DNA from: Myxococcales bacterium
Lineage (GTDB): Bacteria > Myxococcota > Kuafuiibacteriia > Kuafuiibacteriales > Kuafuiibacteriaceae
Direction of reading: 5' to 3'
Assembly: GCA_019634385.1 (NCBI GenBank)
Contig: JAHQVK010000029.1
Coordinates: 1-33,375, forward strand
Length of the DNA: 33,375 bases
Below, piece by piece: positions 1 through 8,140 of the stretch. The notes beneath the pieces are model-generated. The model saw only the letters and a list, made by a program, of their open reading frames with translations, made no database searches and was not told the DNA's origin. Positions within the stretch are counted from its first letter, which is position 1. Every line of letters starts with the position of its first letter. A program made the position numbers and the translations under genes.

Positions 1-70
1 AAAAAGATGCCTCACGCTCACCAACCCCAGCCCGGGCAATAGCTCTCGTATAGTCAAAACCAACCTTCAC
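1..70 (-). CDS. Possible N-terminus of a GT4-type glycosyltransferase, cut by the window edge
   Basis: An open frame starts at a GTG (68-70) and runs off the left edge, reading VKVGFDYTRAIARAGVGERE and onwards. The pattern hydrophobic-G-x-D-Y-T followed by A-G-V-G resembles the first residues of many GT4 glycosyltransferases (G-I-D..., G-I-G-R-Y). That likeness is from memory and covers only 23 codons. Support comes from the 173-bp insertion next to it: removing that insertion and one 4-bp target copy leaves the stop codon of the upstream gene (TAG), two bases, then this GTG, a normal operon junction. Function is inferred; the catalytic part lies outside the window. Confidence 0.45.
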   Translation of the reverse strand, partial: MKVGFDYTRAIARAGVGEREASF

Positions 71-72
71 CC

Positions 73-253
73 CTACCAGCCTGTTGATCTAGCCCTGCAG
101 GCATCTATCGGCCGGTCTTTCCGTGAAACATCCTGACCACACGAAGTCTCTCCTCGGTCGCGTACCGCCAGGTACGCTCGCCTCGTCGTCAGAACGTTTC
201 ACGAAAAGCCTGGCTCGATAGCTACACACTGGGCTAAATCAACAGGCTGCTAC
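73..253. mobile_element. 173-bp MITE-like palindromic element, copy 1, with CTAC target duplication
   Basis: The element spans 77-249. It begins CAGCCTGTTGAT and ends with the near-exact complement ATCAACAGGCTG, preceded by AA. It is flanked on both sides by CTAC (73-76 and 250-253), which reads as a 4-bp target-site duplication. Internally it has paired blocks: CGTGAAAC near 121 with GTTTCACG near 196, and a central GCGTACC/GGTACGC hairpin at about 160-177. It has no coding capacity. It has the same length as the copy at 7773-7945 and is closely similar throughout. It lies exactly between a stop codon and the start of the next codirectional gene. Confidence 0.85.
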
Positions 254-1563
254 CGACCAGCAGCAAAGCTGACTCCCAAAGAGCCCAAGTAGTAGTTGTC
301 CGAAGCACCACCAGCAATCCGCTGATCATCAGGTGATGAATCGAAATCAAAGAACGCGCCTTGCCAATCAAACTGGCCGAAGATCCCTAAACCACCAGCA
401 AGGTACACCGTGACCGCGCCCCCAACTCCCACCGTATAGCTGCTACCATTAGGAAACCAGGGCGCCCGCCCAACCGGTCCGGAGTCCAACATAAACCCCC
501 ACCCAAAAACGGCCCGAAGATCAACCCTTTCGACGACCCGAGCCAACACCGCCAGGCGGGTAGTCAACACTTGATAGCGAACGCCTGGCAAATCTGGAAC
601 CTCTTCACCCTCATCAGAGGCCTCAAGGGCAAAGCGACGCTCGGCGAAACCCACGCCCAACTGCGCTTCGATCTTGTCCACCGGTAGACGAGCCAGTAGT
701 CCCACGCGCCAGGAGCTAGCGGCGGTCGGAAACTCTACGCCCTCCCTCTCGCTACTCACCGCAAAAGGAAGTTCTGCTTCCAGATCTAATCCCAACCAGC
801 TGATCGGTCCTTCGCTGATATGGCCACCTGGAAACCACAATACGTGCCCCCGGAAGGCAGGCGCAGAACCGAGGCTGTACCCCGCCAACTCTTGACGAGG
901 CTCATCGTTCCACGACCAATCTCGAGCATAGAGACCAAATCCAATCCCAAATCGAAAAATATCCTGGGCCAAAGGCCCCACAACCTCGCTCTGACTCGAT
1001 AAGCCGCTAGACCTTTTGCTCCTAGCGTTTGCGACCGCCAACGGTCGTGTTGATCGCGGCGGCGAGGTCTCGATGGACTTCCCGGGTGGACGCGATCTCT
1101 GACGGAAAGCCCGGCCGGTTCGCGCAGAAACGCGGCGTGGTGGCGTGCGTCGCTTCTTAGCCGCCAAAATGGCCTTCCCTAGGTCCTCCCAAAGACGCCT
1201 TTTGATCTGGGTTGCTAGCTCCCGGTCGTCACTGCCTGTCATCTGGGTGACCGCACGAACCGCTCGCGACCGATCCACCACCTCTAGGGTCGCTTCCAAT
1301 CGTCCACGGCTGAGCTTCCGTACCGACCCCACAATAGTTGCATCCGCGTTCTTGGTGACCATCTGAACCGCTGATTGCCGATTGATAGCAATCGACACCG
1401 CCGCCCTCACTCGGGTGAAAGATGGGCCCTTAACTTCACCGAGAGCCACAGAGACCGGCTTCCGTTGTGCCCACGCATTAGTAGAAACCCCAAAAACACA
1501 AGAAACACAAAAGAGTGGAACAAACCACATTATCCACGACCAGGCCTTCATCGCCCGTAGCAT
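250..1563 (-). CDS. Secreted or outer-membrane protein with predicted C-terminal beta-barrel
   Basis: I do not recognise a named family. I chose the ATG at 1563 because GGGGAG lies 10 bases upstream and the next residues form a signal peptide (MLRAMKAWSW, a hydrophobic run, then AWA before Q). This gives 437 residues. Residues about 35-130 have short alternating strands around an 'ADATIVGSV' segment, like periplasmic LpoB/TolB-type lipoprotein domains (inference). A Ser/Arg/Pro-rich linker follows. The last 220 or so residues are rich in alternating Gly/aromatic strands (FGIGFGLYARDWSW, RVGLLARLPV, YTVGVGGAVTVYL) ending GSLGVSFAAGR, as in outer-membrane beta-barrels. The stop codon TAG is supplied by the target duplication of the insertion at 73-253. 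The gene is divergent from the one at 1610 with only 46 bases between starts. Confidence 0.75.
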   Translation of the reverse strand: MLRAMKAWSWIMWFVPLFCVSCVFGVSTNAWAQRKPVSVALGEVKGPSFTRVRAAVSIAINRQSAVQMVTKNADATIVGSVRKLSRGRLEATLEVVDRSRAVRAVTQMTGSDDRELATQIKRRLWEDLGKAILAAKKRRTPPRRVSARTGRAFRQRSRPPGKSIETSPPRSTRPLAVANARSKRSSGLSSQSEVVGPLAQDIFRFGIGFGLYARDWSWNDEPRQELAGYSLGSAPAFRGHVLWFPGGHISEGPISWLGLDLEAELPFAVSSEREGVEFPTAASSWRVGLLARLPVDKIEAQLGVGFAERRFALEASDEGEEVPDLPGVRYQVLTTRLAVLARVVERVDLRAVFGWGFMLDSGPVGRAPWFPNGSSYTVGVGGAVTVYLAGGLGIFGQFDWQGAFFDFDSSPDDQRIAGGASDNYYLGSLGVSFAAGR

Positions 1564-1609
1564 GAACCAGACGCTCCCCAGCGGACAGAGCGAAGTGTAC
1601 AACGTGGGT

Positions 1610-2389
1610 ATGTTCACACGACGGTGCAGGACCATCCAGGCCAGAGCCGAAACTGCGCTCTGGCGAACAACATTTCTCTTCTCTATCACTGCACTTATCG
1701 GCCACGTGGCCACGCTCAGTGCAGCGCCAGACCAACCGATCTCGTCCATGCAGGTCACGGATTTGGTCCGAGCTGGCCGATATCTGCGACCATACGTCGC
1801 AGATATCGACGTCACACACCCCCCTCCCGAGGGCCAACCATTATCCAATGCGATCTCCAGCGGCTGGTGTGTAGTGAGTGGCCAAGCTGAACTATCTTGT
1901 CAGGCATTGCTCGTACACGGTGCCATTGACATTCAAGTCAAAGGTCCGACCGGCCGAATCACAGCCGAGCTCACCCAGTACAATCTGAACCAACGCTGGG
2001 CAAAAATTCGTACCCACAAATCAGTGACCACCATAGGTCTGCTACCAGCCCGCCCCAGCCCTGAGACCGAACGGGTATCGGGAATGGATATTTTTGCCTT
2101 GGTTCATACTGAACCCAACGCAGGTGTTCTCGCCGGGGTCTTGCTGGATATGGATCCATTGAACGAATCAGAAGGATACATCCGTTCGGATCTACAACTC
2201 AAGAAAGGCATGCCTGTCTTTGACAAACATCTTCGCTGGCTAGGCATCTCCCGATCGTCGGTTTGGGACAAAGATCGAACGTTGCTCATTCCACCAGAGA
2301 TGACCACCAACTCCACCGTGTCGATCACCGTATCTTCACCACCAACAACCCCTCCCAAGCCCAATTCTCGTCCCTGGTGGGCTAAATAG
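1610..2389 (+). CDS. Exported hypothetical protein, possibly a degenerate trypsin-like (S1C) protease
   Basis: The ATG at 1610 gives 259 residues with an Arg-rich n-region, a hydrophobic stretch and a likely cleavage near LSAAPDQ. An upstream in-frame ATG at 1562 is possible but would overlap the divergent gene's start. The body is weakly similar in layout to HtrA-like proteases: a central strand-rich part, then GYIRSDLQLKKGMPVFDKHL followed by RWLGIS. In active S1C enzymes the corresponding stretch carries G-N-S-G-G-P before the V/L-F-D, so the catalytic Ser appears to be missing here. No convincing catalytic His or Asp was found. This assignment is inference. The C-terminus is Ser/Thr/Pro-rich. 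The last 200 or so bases are duplicated in degenerate form immediately downstream. Confidence 0.65.
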   Translation: MFTRRCRTIQARAETALWRTTFLFSITALIGHVATLSAAPDQPISSMQVTDLVRAGRYLRPYVADIDVTHPPPEGQPLSNAISSGWCVVSGQAELSCQALLVHGAIDIQVKGPTGRITAELTQYNLNQRWAKIRTHKSVTTIGLLPARPSPETERVSGMDIFALVHTEPNAGVLAGVLLDMDPLNESEGYIRSDLQLKKGMPVFDKHLRWLGISRSSVWDKDRTLLIPPEMTTNSTVSITVSSPPTTPPKPNSRPWWAK

Positions 2390-2567
2390 GCACATCCATT
2401 CGGATCGAGGAAAAGCTTGCCCGTCTTTGACAACCATCTTGTTTGCTGGACATCTCTCGGTCGCCTGTCAGGGACAAAGATCGAACGTAGCTCATTCCGC
2501 CACAGACGACCACCAATACCACCGCATCTACACCGCTACTAACCCCTCCCAAGCCCAATTCTCGTCC
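2178..2567 (+). repeat. Degenerate tandem duplication of the 3' end of the preceding gene
   Basis: Copy 1 (about 2178-2374) is inside the coding region; copy 2 (about 2392-2567) starts two bases after the stop codon. Shared landmarks in the same order are CATCC(G/A)TTCGGATC, GTCTTTGACAA(A/C)CATCTT, GGGACAAAGATCGAACGT, GCTCATTCC(A/G)CCA, GACCACCAA and CCTCCCAAGCCCAATTCTCG. Copy 2 has several deletions and no continuous reading frame. Confidence 0.85.
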
Positions 2568-2626
2568 ATCGAGGCCACACAGATGGTGCGTAAAACAGCC
2601 TACCAACCACCGACAGCAAGTTGTTA

Positions 2627-2734
2627 CAGCAGAAATCACTTGGGTTGAACCCAAGTTCCTGCGGCTTCGCCGGGCTATGCCCAGCTGCGCGACCCCTTGG
2701 TGATTCTTACTGAATCACCAAGGGGTCTTTGCTC
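2627..2734 (-). repeat. Palindromic intergenic element, copy A
   Basis: Read on the minus strand, this 108-bp element has the order (G)AGCAAAGACC, a long hairpin, a GC-rich segment, GGAACTTGGGTTCAACCCAA, then TTTCTGCTG. It aligns nearly end to end with the copy at 9929-10037. The ends are short imperfect inverted repeats (CAGCA/TGCTG). Bases 2638-2656 form the palindrome ACTTGGGTT-G-AACCCAAGT. Confidence 0.8.
2691..2727. terminator. Strong hairpin, probable bidirectional terminator
   Basis: GACCCCTTGGTGATTC (2691-2706) pairs perfectly with GAATCACCAAGGGGTC (2712-2727) around a 5-base loop, giving a 16-bp stem followed by TTTGCT. It is part of palindromic element A and lies downstream of the gene at 1610. 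The T tract is short, so termination is inferred from the stem only. Confidence 0.5.
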
Positions 2735-2801
2735 TAAAATAACCGTCTTCCGCCATGACCATCCGGTCATTCCCGAAAAATTTGCTGGATGTCGCCAAAT
2801 A

Positions 2802-2924
2802 TCGCAAAGACCACTTGAATCAAGCCGGTCGGGTAACAACCAAACTCTTCCGATATTCGCGCGGCACGGCAAAGCCGTATGTAGTCGACAGAGGTTGGGT
2901 TCAACCCAACCTCCTCATCCTGTA
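2802..2924 (+). repeat. Palindromic intergenic element, diverged copy B
   Basis: This begins CGCAAAGACCACTTGAATC, matching the left end of copies C and E. It contains the perfect 23-base odd palindrome GAGGTTGGGTT-C-AACCCAACCTC at 2891-2913 and ends CCTGTAG. The middle is unlike the other copies. It ends 17 bases before the next gene's start, so the palindrome would lie in that gene's leader or promoter. The rest of 2735-2801 holds only a small inverted repeat (ATGACC...GGTCAT, 2754-2769). Confidence 0.65.
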
Positions 2925-2941
2925 GGGTTCCGCTTTCACCC

Positions 2942-5900
2942 ATGCGGAATACACATCTTCTGGGCTGTCTGGTGCTGTCGGGAATGACCGGACTTGCGTA
3001 CGAACTATTGTGGGTTCGTCTTCTCACCCTCGGTTTTGGCTCCACCACACTATCTTTTTCGACAGTACTAGCGGTCTTTTTTGGCGGCCTTGCGATAGGC
3101 TCTTGGCTCGGTGGTACTTGGGCATCAGGAGCTCCTCACCCTGGCCGTATCTATGCAAAGATTGAGTTTATCATCGGATGCCTATCCCTAGCACTATATC
3201 CAATTCTGCATCACATAGATAAAGTCTTTACTATACTAGATCCCACTCACGGTTGGAATGGCGCAGGGATTCGTATTCTCATTTCTGCTCCGTTGCTCTT
3301 AGGACCCACCATACTTATGGGTGCTACACTCCCCCTCGTCACCCGGGCGGTAGTAGTAACCGAGCACAGGGTCGGAACCGGGGCGGCAACAATCTATGGG
3401 CTCAATACATTGGGCGCATTTTTAGGCGCCTATCTTATTACTTATTACGGATTATTTTATCTGGGAGTCTTCATCTGCATACTATGCAGCGCGACCCTCA
3501 ACTTTATTGCCGGGGGGATTGCTTGGGTCGCTCACTCCCCAAAAACAAGTTCCAACCCCGCTCCCATCTTAGCGCAGCCCCCTTCACGATCGAACAAGGA
3601 ACGAAACGTGGCCATCACCCTTGCTTTCATCAGCGGATTTGCGGCTATCTGCCTTCAAGTCGTGTGGGTGAGACTGTTCTCTATTTTTTTAGATGGGACT
3701 ATATACGGTGTAGGATCAGTACTAATTTCTGTACTCGTAGGTATAGGGCTAGGTAGTCTCTGGGTCGCCCAGCCCCTCAGATCAAGCATGTATCCACACC
3801 GGTGGTTCAACCGCCTCCAGATCATCATGCTCATAATGTTCTACATCATCAGTATGATCCTACCATGGGTCGCTTATACGCTCAGAAGCATACCTGAATC
3901 ACAGAACGGACTCACGGCTGTTCACCTACAGCTGTTGGTGGTTTTGCTAACATTATCTATCTTCAATATAGCTTCCGGCGCATCTATGCCCTTGCTTATA
4001 GCAATAGCCAAATATCAAGTAAAAGAGGCCGGGAATGCTATAGGCAGCCTATTTGCGTCGAATACGACCGGCTCCATAGCCGGCTCTCTCCTCGCCGGTT
4101 TTATCTTAATCCCTCAAGTAGGAACCATCGCAACCCTATATGTTGGCATGATCTCCATCGCGCTATGTTCCTGCCTCAGTATACTTTTTTTTACTAAAGA
4201 GAACTTAATCTACCGGCTAAGCTACATGGTACTTCCGCTGCTACTGATGAACTTCTGGCCGGAAATGGACCCATTACAGCTTTCATTGATGGGTTCTAAG
4301 ACTACTCAAGGGAAAAGCTATGCAGAGTTCATACGGGGTTTAGACCGCCACGCTCGTTCGGTTTTGTGGTTCGAAGAAGGCATCTCCGCATCGGTGGTGG
4401 TCTCGGAGGATCCATCTGGTACCCGCTCTCTTTGGCTTAACGGACTTGGTCAGGGAGCCCGGCTCGGTCGCCCCCCGTTTCACGTCTACGAGTCTTTGAT
4501 GGTCGCTCTTGTCCCACTTGCTCACATCCAACAACCCACCAAGGTCTTTGTTGTTGGACTCGGTGCTGGCGTAACTATCGACGCCTTCCTTCAGCTCAAT
4601 TCCGCAACCATTGAAGTCGCTGAAATTGAACCGGCCGTAATGAGAGCACAGCAGGCGATTTTTCACGGAAGCCCATCGCCAATCTCGAACCCAAAGGTAA
4701 TAGTTCACCGCGGTGATGCTCGACTCATACTACAAACCGCAAGACACCATCATCGCGGCCCGTACGATATCATCACCTCTATGCCTGCACACCCCTGGAT
4801 CGCTGCTAATATATTTACAAGAGAATTTTTTGCTATCGCAAAGCAAAACCTATCTAAGGAAGGCGTATTTAGTACCTGGTTTGGCCTCGGCCGAGTCGAC
4901 CAAGTATCCCTAGACAGTTTAGTTCGAGCGTTTACCAGCGTTTTTGACAACTACCTCATCTACCATCTCTCTGAGGCTGACGCGCTGTATCTAGTAGGCA
5001 GCAAAGGCCCGGTGAAAGTTGACGTGGAGCGCTTTGCTCAACTGCGTCGAACTCCGGCCATCCATGGTCAAGCTGCCATCCGCTCTAATTTCCATCTAGC
5101 TCACCAAGTGGTGGGCAGTGGTCAACAAGGTGATCCCCGGCCAGAACCGGGACCCGTAAATAGTGACGACTCCGCGCTCGTGGAAGTTCGCACCCCGAGG
5201 ATGACTACCGTCGCTCGTTCCCTTGGCCGCTTTCTGCCTTATCCCTATCTTCAAACGGACCTATTGATCCCAAAAGACCAGCGATCTTCATTAGCCATCA
5301 ACATTCTTGAGCACCTGCTGGGAACACCTTATGGGGTTATACCGATTGAACATCAACCGATACGACAGCACCTCGCGCTCCGGACCATCCGCGGATGGCA
5401 AGCGCTCCTTTCTGACGAGGCGCAACACTACTTTCAGGGACGCTTAGCTCTGCATCGCGGAGACCTTCCTCAGGCCCGTAGCCACTTCGCTTTCTTAACC
5501 AGCCATCTAAGCACGCGCGCTAAGCAGTTCCTTGCTGTAGCCCAACAATCTGCCCCCCCAGCTGCAGTCGAAACACTCGCCAGCCACACACTGGCCGCAC
5601 TCCTAGACACTATCCCTCATGAGGATATAGCTGAGCACCTCCCATTATCTCCACCGACAGCACAAGTGGACCCAGGGGGGTGGTTGATCTGGCATGGACT
5701 ATCCAAAACGGCTTCAGTCACCCCACCCAATCGTGAAGATTTCCTGGCCGCAGCAGCAGAGATTCGCAATACTCAGCACTTAGGGCTTATTGAACTCGCC
5801 CGATCGGTCGCCCTTCAACACCGATGGGCCCAAGAAGCGCGGGTATTAAACACCAACTTAGTACACAAGCGCCAGGCACGCGCTCGCAGACTGCTTAGGC

Positions 5901-6187
5901 TCAGTCAACATTCTCCAGCTGACCAAACGCCACAAGCTACTACCCTCCTCGAACAAGCCGCTGTCTTGGACCCCACTTCCGAGCCCCTGCTAAAACGTTT
6001 TCTGACAAAACTCCTCGAATCTCGTGCTGATACTCAGCGTATCGAGTCCGTAGCGCGGTCTCTTCAGCTTCAAGGGTGGACAGCAAACCAACTGAGATTT
6101 TTTATCAATCGTTCCGTTTCATCATCTTTCAACAAGGAAGCACCATCTACGAACAGGACAGACACTTCCACCACCGATTCGCAGTAA
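2942..6187 (+). CDS. MFS-like membrane protein fused to a spermidine-synthase-like domain
   Basis: A 1081-residue protein. Residues about 1-455 hold around 12 hydrophobic segments in two bundles separated by a hydrophilic loop, as in the 'fused MFS/spermidine synthase' proteins common in deltaproteobacteria. Residues about 480-690 are a Rossmann-fold aminopropyltransferase-like domain: VFVVGLGAGVTIDAF is the nucleotide-binding glycine loop (near 538), VAEIEP the acidic residue after strand 2, and HRGDARLIL the next Asp. At the usual catalytic Asp site (family pattern Y-D-x-I-x-x-D) it reads YDIITSMPAHPW, so the general-base Asp is absent. The last 390 residues are a helical, hydrophilic tail, possibly TPR-like. 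Membrane location is clear; aminopropyl transfer is doubtful and the substrate unknown. No strong ribosome site precedes the ATG. Confidence 0.85.
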   Translation: MRNTHLLGCLVLSGMTGLAYELLWVRLLTLGFGSTTLSFSTVLAVFFGGLAIGSWLGGTWASGAPHPGRIYAKIEFIIGCLSLALYPILHHIDKVFTILDPTHGWNGAGIRILISAPLLLGPTILMGATLPLVTRAVVVTEHRVGTGAATIYGLNTLGAFLGAYLITYYGLFYLGVFICILCSATLNFIAGGIAWVAHSPKTSSNPAPILAQPPSRSNKERNVAITLAFISGFAAICLQVVWVRLFSIFLDGTIYGVGSVLISVLVGIGLGSLWVAQPLRSSMYPHRWFNRLQIIMLIMFYIISMILPWVAYTLRSIPESQNGLTAVHLQLLVVLLTLSIFNIASGASMPLLIAIAKYQVKEAGNAIGSLFASNTTGSIAGSLLAGFILIPQVGTIATLYVGMISIALCSCLSILFFTKENLIYRLSYMVLPLLLMNFWPEMDPLQLSLMGSKTTQGKSYAEFIRGLDRHARSVLWFEEGISASVVVSEDPSGTRSLWLNGLGQGARLGRPPFHVYESLMVALVPLAHIQQPTKVFVVGLGAGVTIDAFLQLNSATIEVAEIEPAVMRAQQAIFHGSPSPISNPKVIVHRGDARLILQTARHHHRGPYDIITSMPAHPWIAANIFTREFFAIAKQNLSKEGVFSTWFGLGRVDQVSLDSLVRAFTSVFDNYLIYHLSEADALYLVGSKGPVKVDVERFAQLRRTPAIHGQAAIRSNFHLAHQVVGSGQQGDPRPEPGPVNSDDSALVEVRTPRMTTVARSLGRFLPYPYLQTDLLIPKDQRSSLAINILEHLLGTPYGVIPIEHQPIRQHLALRTIRGWQALLSDEAQHYFQGRLALHRGDLPQARSHFAFLTSHLSTRAKQFLAVAQQSAPPAAVETLASHTLAALLDTIPHEDIAEHLPLSPPTAQVDPGGWLIWHGLSKTASVTPPNREDFLAAAAEIRNTQHLGLIELARSVALQHRWAQEARVLNTNLVHKRQARARRLLRLSQHSPADQTPQATTLLEQAAVLDPTSEPLLKRFLTKLLESRADTQRIESVARSLQLQGWTANQLRFFINRSVSSSFNKEAPSTNRTDTSTTDSQ

Positions 6188-6327
6188 TTATGTACTTTAG
6201 CACTAAACAGGCATCACCTTCTTTATTTTGTCCTCCCGGTCCGTCAATGACCTTTCCCGACCCATGTTCATAAGTTTTGTCGGCGAGCAGGTGCTCGAAT
6301 GCCAAAGCAATGGTATGTCCGTCCATT

Positions 6328-7659
6328 ATGTCGAACGAATTACCCAGCATCCCTGTGCACACGTCGTCACCCGATGAGAAGGCCACCCTCACCATGCCGA
6401 ACGGTCAGACCATCGAACTGCCCGTGCTAGCACCAACCCATGGGCCAAAAGTTCTCAACGTATCTGCGTTGTATAAACAAACCGGTTATTTCACGTACGA
6501 CCCAGGCTTTTTGTCCACGGCAAGCTGTGATTCGCAGATAACGTTTATCGACGGTGAACGCGGCATATTGTTACACCGCGGCTACCCTATCGAAGAACTG
6601 GCCGCCCAGGCTTCCTATGTTGAGGTGGCCTACCTGCTTCTGTACGGTAAACTTCCGAACCAGACCGAGCTTGTAGAGTTCGGAAACCAGGTCACGTACC
6701 ATACGATGGTACACGAACAGTTTAAGCAATTTTTTCAAGGTTATCGCCGCGATGCTCATCCTATGGCTCTCATGGTTGGTACTGTTGGAGCATTGAGCGC
6801 ATTCTATCACGAAAGCCTTGATATCAACGATGCAGCCGCTAGAGAGATAGCAACCCATCGAATCGTGGCTAAGATGCCAACCATTTGCGCCATGGCATAT
6901 AAGTACTCCATCGGCCATCCATTCGTTTACCCTCGGAATGACCTCGACTACGCATCAAACTTTCTCCACATGTGCTTTTCCGTGCCAGCAGAGGAGTACA
7001 AAGTGAGCCCAACTTTGGCGAAAGCCATGAATCGGTTCCTAATTCTTCATGCAGACCACGAGCAGAATGCATCAGCGGCCACCGTTCGAATTTCTGGTTC
7101 GAGCCAGGCCAACCCATACGCCTGTATCGCCGCCGGTTGTGCTTCTCTTTGGGGCCCAGCCCACGGTGGAGCAAACGAAGCCGCCCTTCGCATGCTCTTT
7201 GAAATAGGGACAAAGGACCGCATCCCTGAATACCTGAAACGAGCAAAAGACAAGGACGATCCCTTTAGACTCATGGGATTCGGGCACCGGGTCTACAAAA
7301 ACTACGACCCTCGGGCTCGAGTTTTGAGAGAATCCTGCCACGAGGTTTTAGAAGAACTCGGAAAAAACAACGAACCGATCTTTGCCCTCGCCGTTGAGCT
7401 TGAGCGCATTGCCCTCGAGGACGACTACTTCCAACAGCGCAAACTCTTTCCCAACGTCGACTTCTACTCCGGCATCATGCTGCACGCCATGGGTTTTCCG
7501 ACCTCAATGTTCCCCGCACTTTTCGCTCTCGGACGCACCGTTGGCTGGATCAGCCAATGGAAAGAGATGATCGGCGAACCCAACCAGCGTATCGCTCGTC
7601 CGCGTCAACGTTACACCGGTGAACAAATCCGTAGGTATGTCCCCACCAACGACCGATAG
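6328..7659 (+). CDS. gltA: Citrate synthase (type II, bacterial)
   Basis: This enzyme condenses acetyl-CoA and oxaloacetate to citrate, the first step of the TCA cycle, in the cytoplasm. Active-site signatures are intact: [19 protein letters not shown], the catalytic His in [10 protein letters not shown], the second His in [14 protein letters not shown], and the Asp in NVDFYSG. Length (443 residues from this ATG) fits the proteobacterial hexameric class. The frame is open further upstream, with an ATG at 6310 and a TTG at 6277. I prefer 6328 because MSNELPS followed by a short leader before TLTMPNGQ matches typical N-termini, but no clear ribosome site decides it. The gene's last bases are reiterated downstream (7640-8083). 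Confidence 0.96.
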   Translation: MSNELPSIPVHTSSPDEKATLTMPNGQTIELPVLAPTHGPKVLNVSALYKQTGYFTYDPGFLSTASCDSQITFIDGERGILLHRGYPIEELAAQASYVEVAYLLLYGKLPNQTELVEFGNQVTYHTMVHEQFKQFFQGYRRDAHPMALMVGTVGALSAFYHESLDINDAAAREIATHRIVAKMPTICAMAYKYSIGHPFVYPRNDLDYASNFLHMCFSVPAEEYKVSPTLAKAMNRFLILHADHEQNASAATVRISGSSQANPYACIAAGCASLWGPAHGGANEAALRMLFEIGTKDRIPEYLKRAKDKDDPFRLMGFGHRVYKNYDPRARVLRESCHEVLEELGKNNEPIFALAVELERIALEDDYFQQRKLFPNVDFYSGIMLHAMGFPTSMFPALFALGRTVGWISQWKEMIGEPNQRIARPRQRYTGEQIRRYVPTNDR

Positions 7660-8083
7660 CCCCTAGCCGAGATCAATCGCACCCAATCAAAAACCCAAAC
7701 CAGTACACGGCCCGATAACCTGGACATCGTCTGCGAACCTCCGCGTACCCACCAACGACTGGTAACCCCTAGCAGCCTGTTGATCTAGCCCTGCACGCAT
7801 CTGTCGGCCGGTCTTTCCGTGAAACGCCCTGACCACGAAAAGTCTCTCCTCGGTCACGTACCGCCAGGTACGCTCACCTCGTCGTCAGAGCGTTTCACGA
7901 AAAGCCGGGCTCGACAGCTACACACATGGCCAAATCAACCGGCTGCTAGCCGAGAGCAGAGTCACGCCCCAATAATTCGGACATCGTCTGCGAACCCCCG
8001 TGTACCCACCAACGACCGTTAGCCCCTAGCCGAGCCCAAAAGTCACGCCCCAATAATTCGGACATCGTGTGCGAACCTCCGTG
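7640..8083 (+). repeat. Three tandem units derived from the gltA 3' end
   Basis: Each unit starts with (T)CCCACCAACGAC, continues with a stop-like TAG/TAA, CCCCTAG(CCGAG), a variable stretch, then GGACATCGT(C/G)TGCGAACC. Unit 1 starts in the last codons of gltA (about 7640), unit 2 at about 7746, unit 3 at about 8003. The stretches CCCCAATAATTCGGACATCG in units 2 and 3 are identical. Unit 2 is interrupted at CTAG by the 173-bp element. Unit 1 has a different middle (about 7672-7715). Outside these repeats the 481-base gap up to 8140 shows no gene. Confidence 0.85.
7769..7949. mobile_element. 173-bp MITE-like palindromic element, copy 2, with CTAG target duplication
   Basis: The element spans 7773-7945, from CAGCCTGTTGAT to the nearly complementary ATCAACCGGCTG. 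Both sides carry CTAG (7769-7772, 7946-7949). The neighbouring tandem units contain the uninterrupted site CCCCTAGCCGAG, which shows the empty target directly. The inner arms CGTGAAACGCCCTGA and TCAGAGCGTTTCACG pair at 14 of 15 positions, and a GTACC/GGTAC hairpin sits in the centre. No open frame of note. It resembles non-autonomous elements mobilised by a transposase encoded elsewhere. Confidence 0.9.
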
Positions 8084-8140
8084 AGCCCATGCCCCCTCGT
8101 CCATCAGGCTTGTCCAAACCCGGTTCAAAACGAAGTCTCA

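Noticed and set aside
2754-2769. ATGACC...GGTCAT inverted repeat as an operator
   Set aside because: Only six pairs, no second copy at a comparable site and no adjacent regulator gene.
2891-2913. GGGTTCAACC segments as tRNA T-arm fragments
   Set aside because: They resemble the GGTTCAA of tRNA T arms, but no acceptor, D or anticodon arm accompanies any copy; they belong to the palindromic element family.
6277-6327. Longer N-terminus for citrate synthase from TTG 6277 or ATG 6310
   Set aside because: The extra residues ([10 protein letters not shown]...) do not resemble the family and have no ribosome site; kept only as an alternative.
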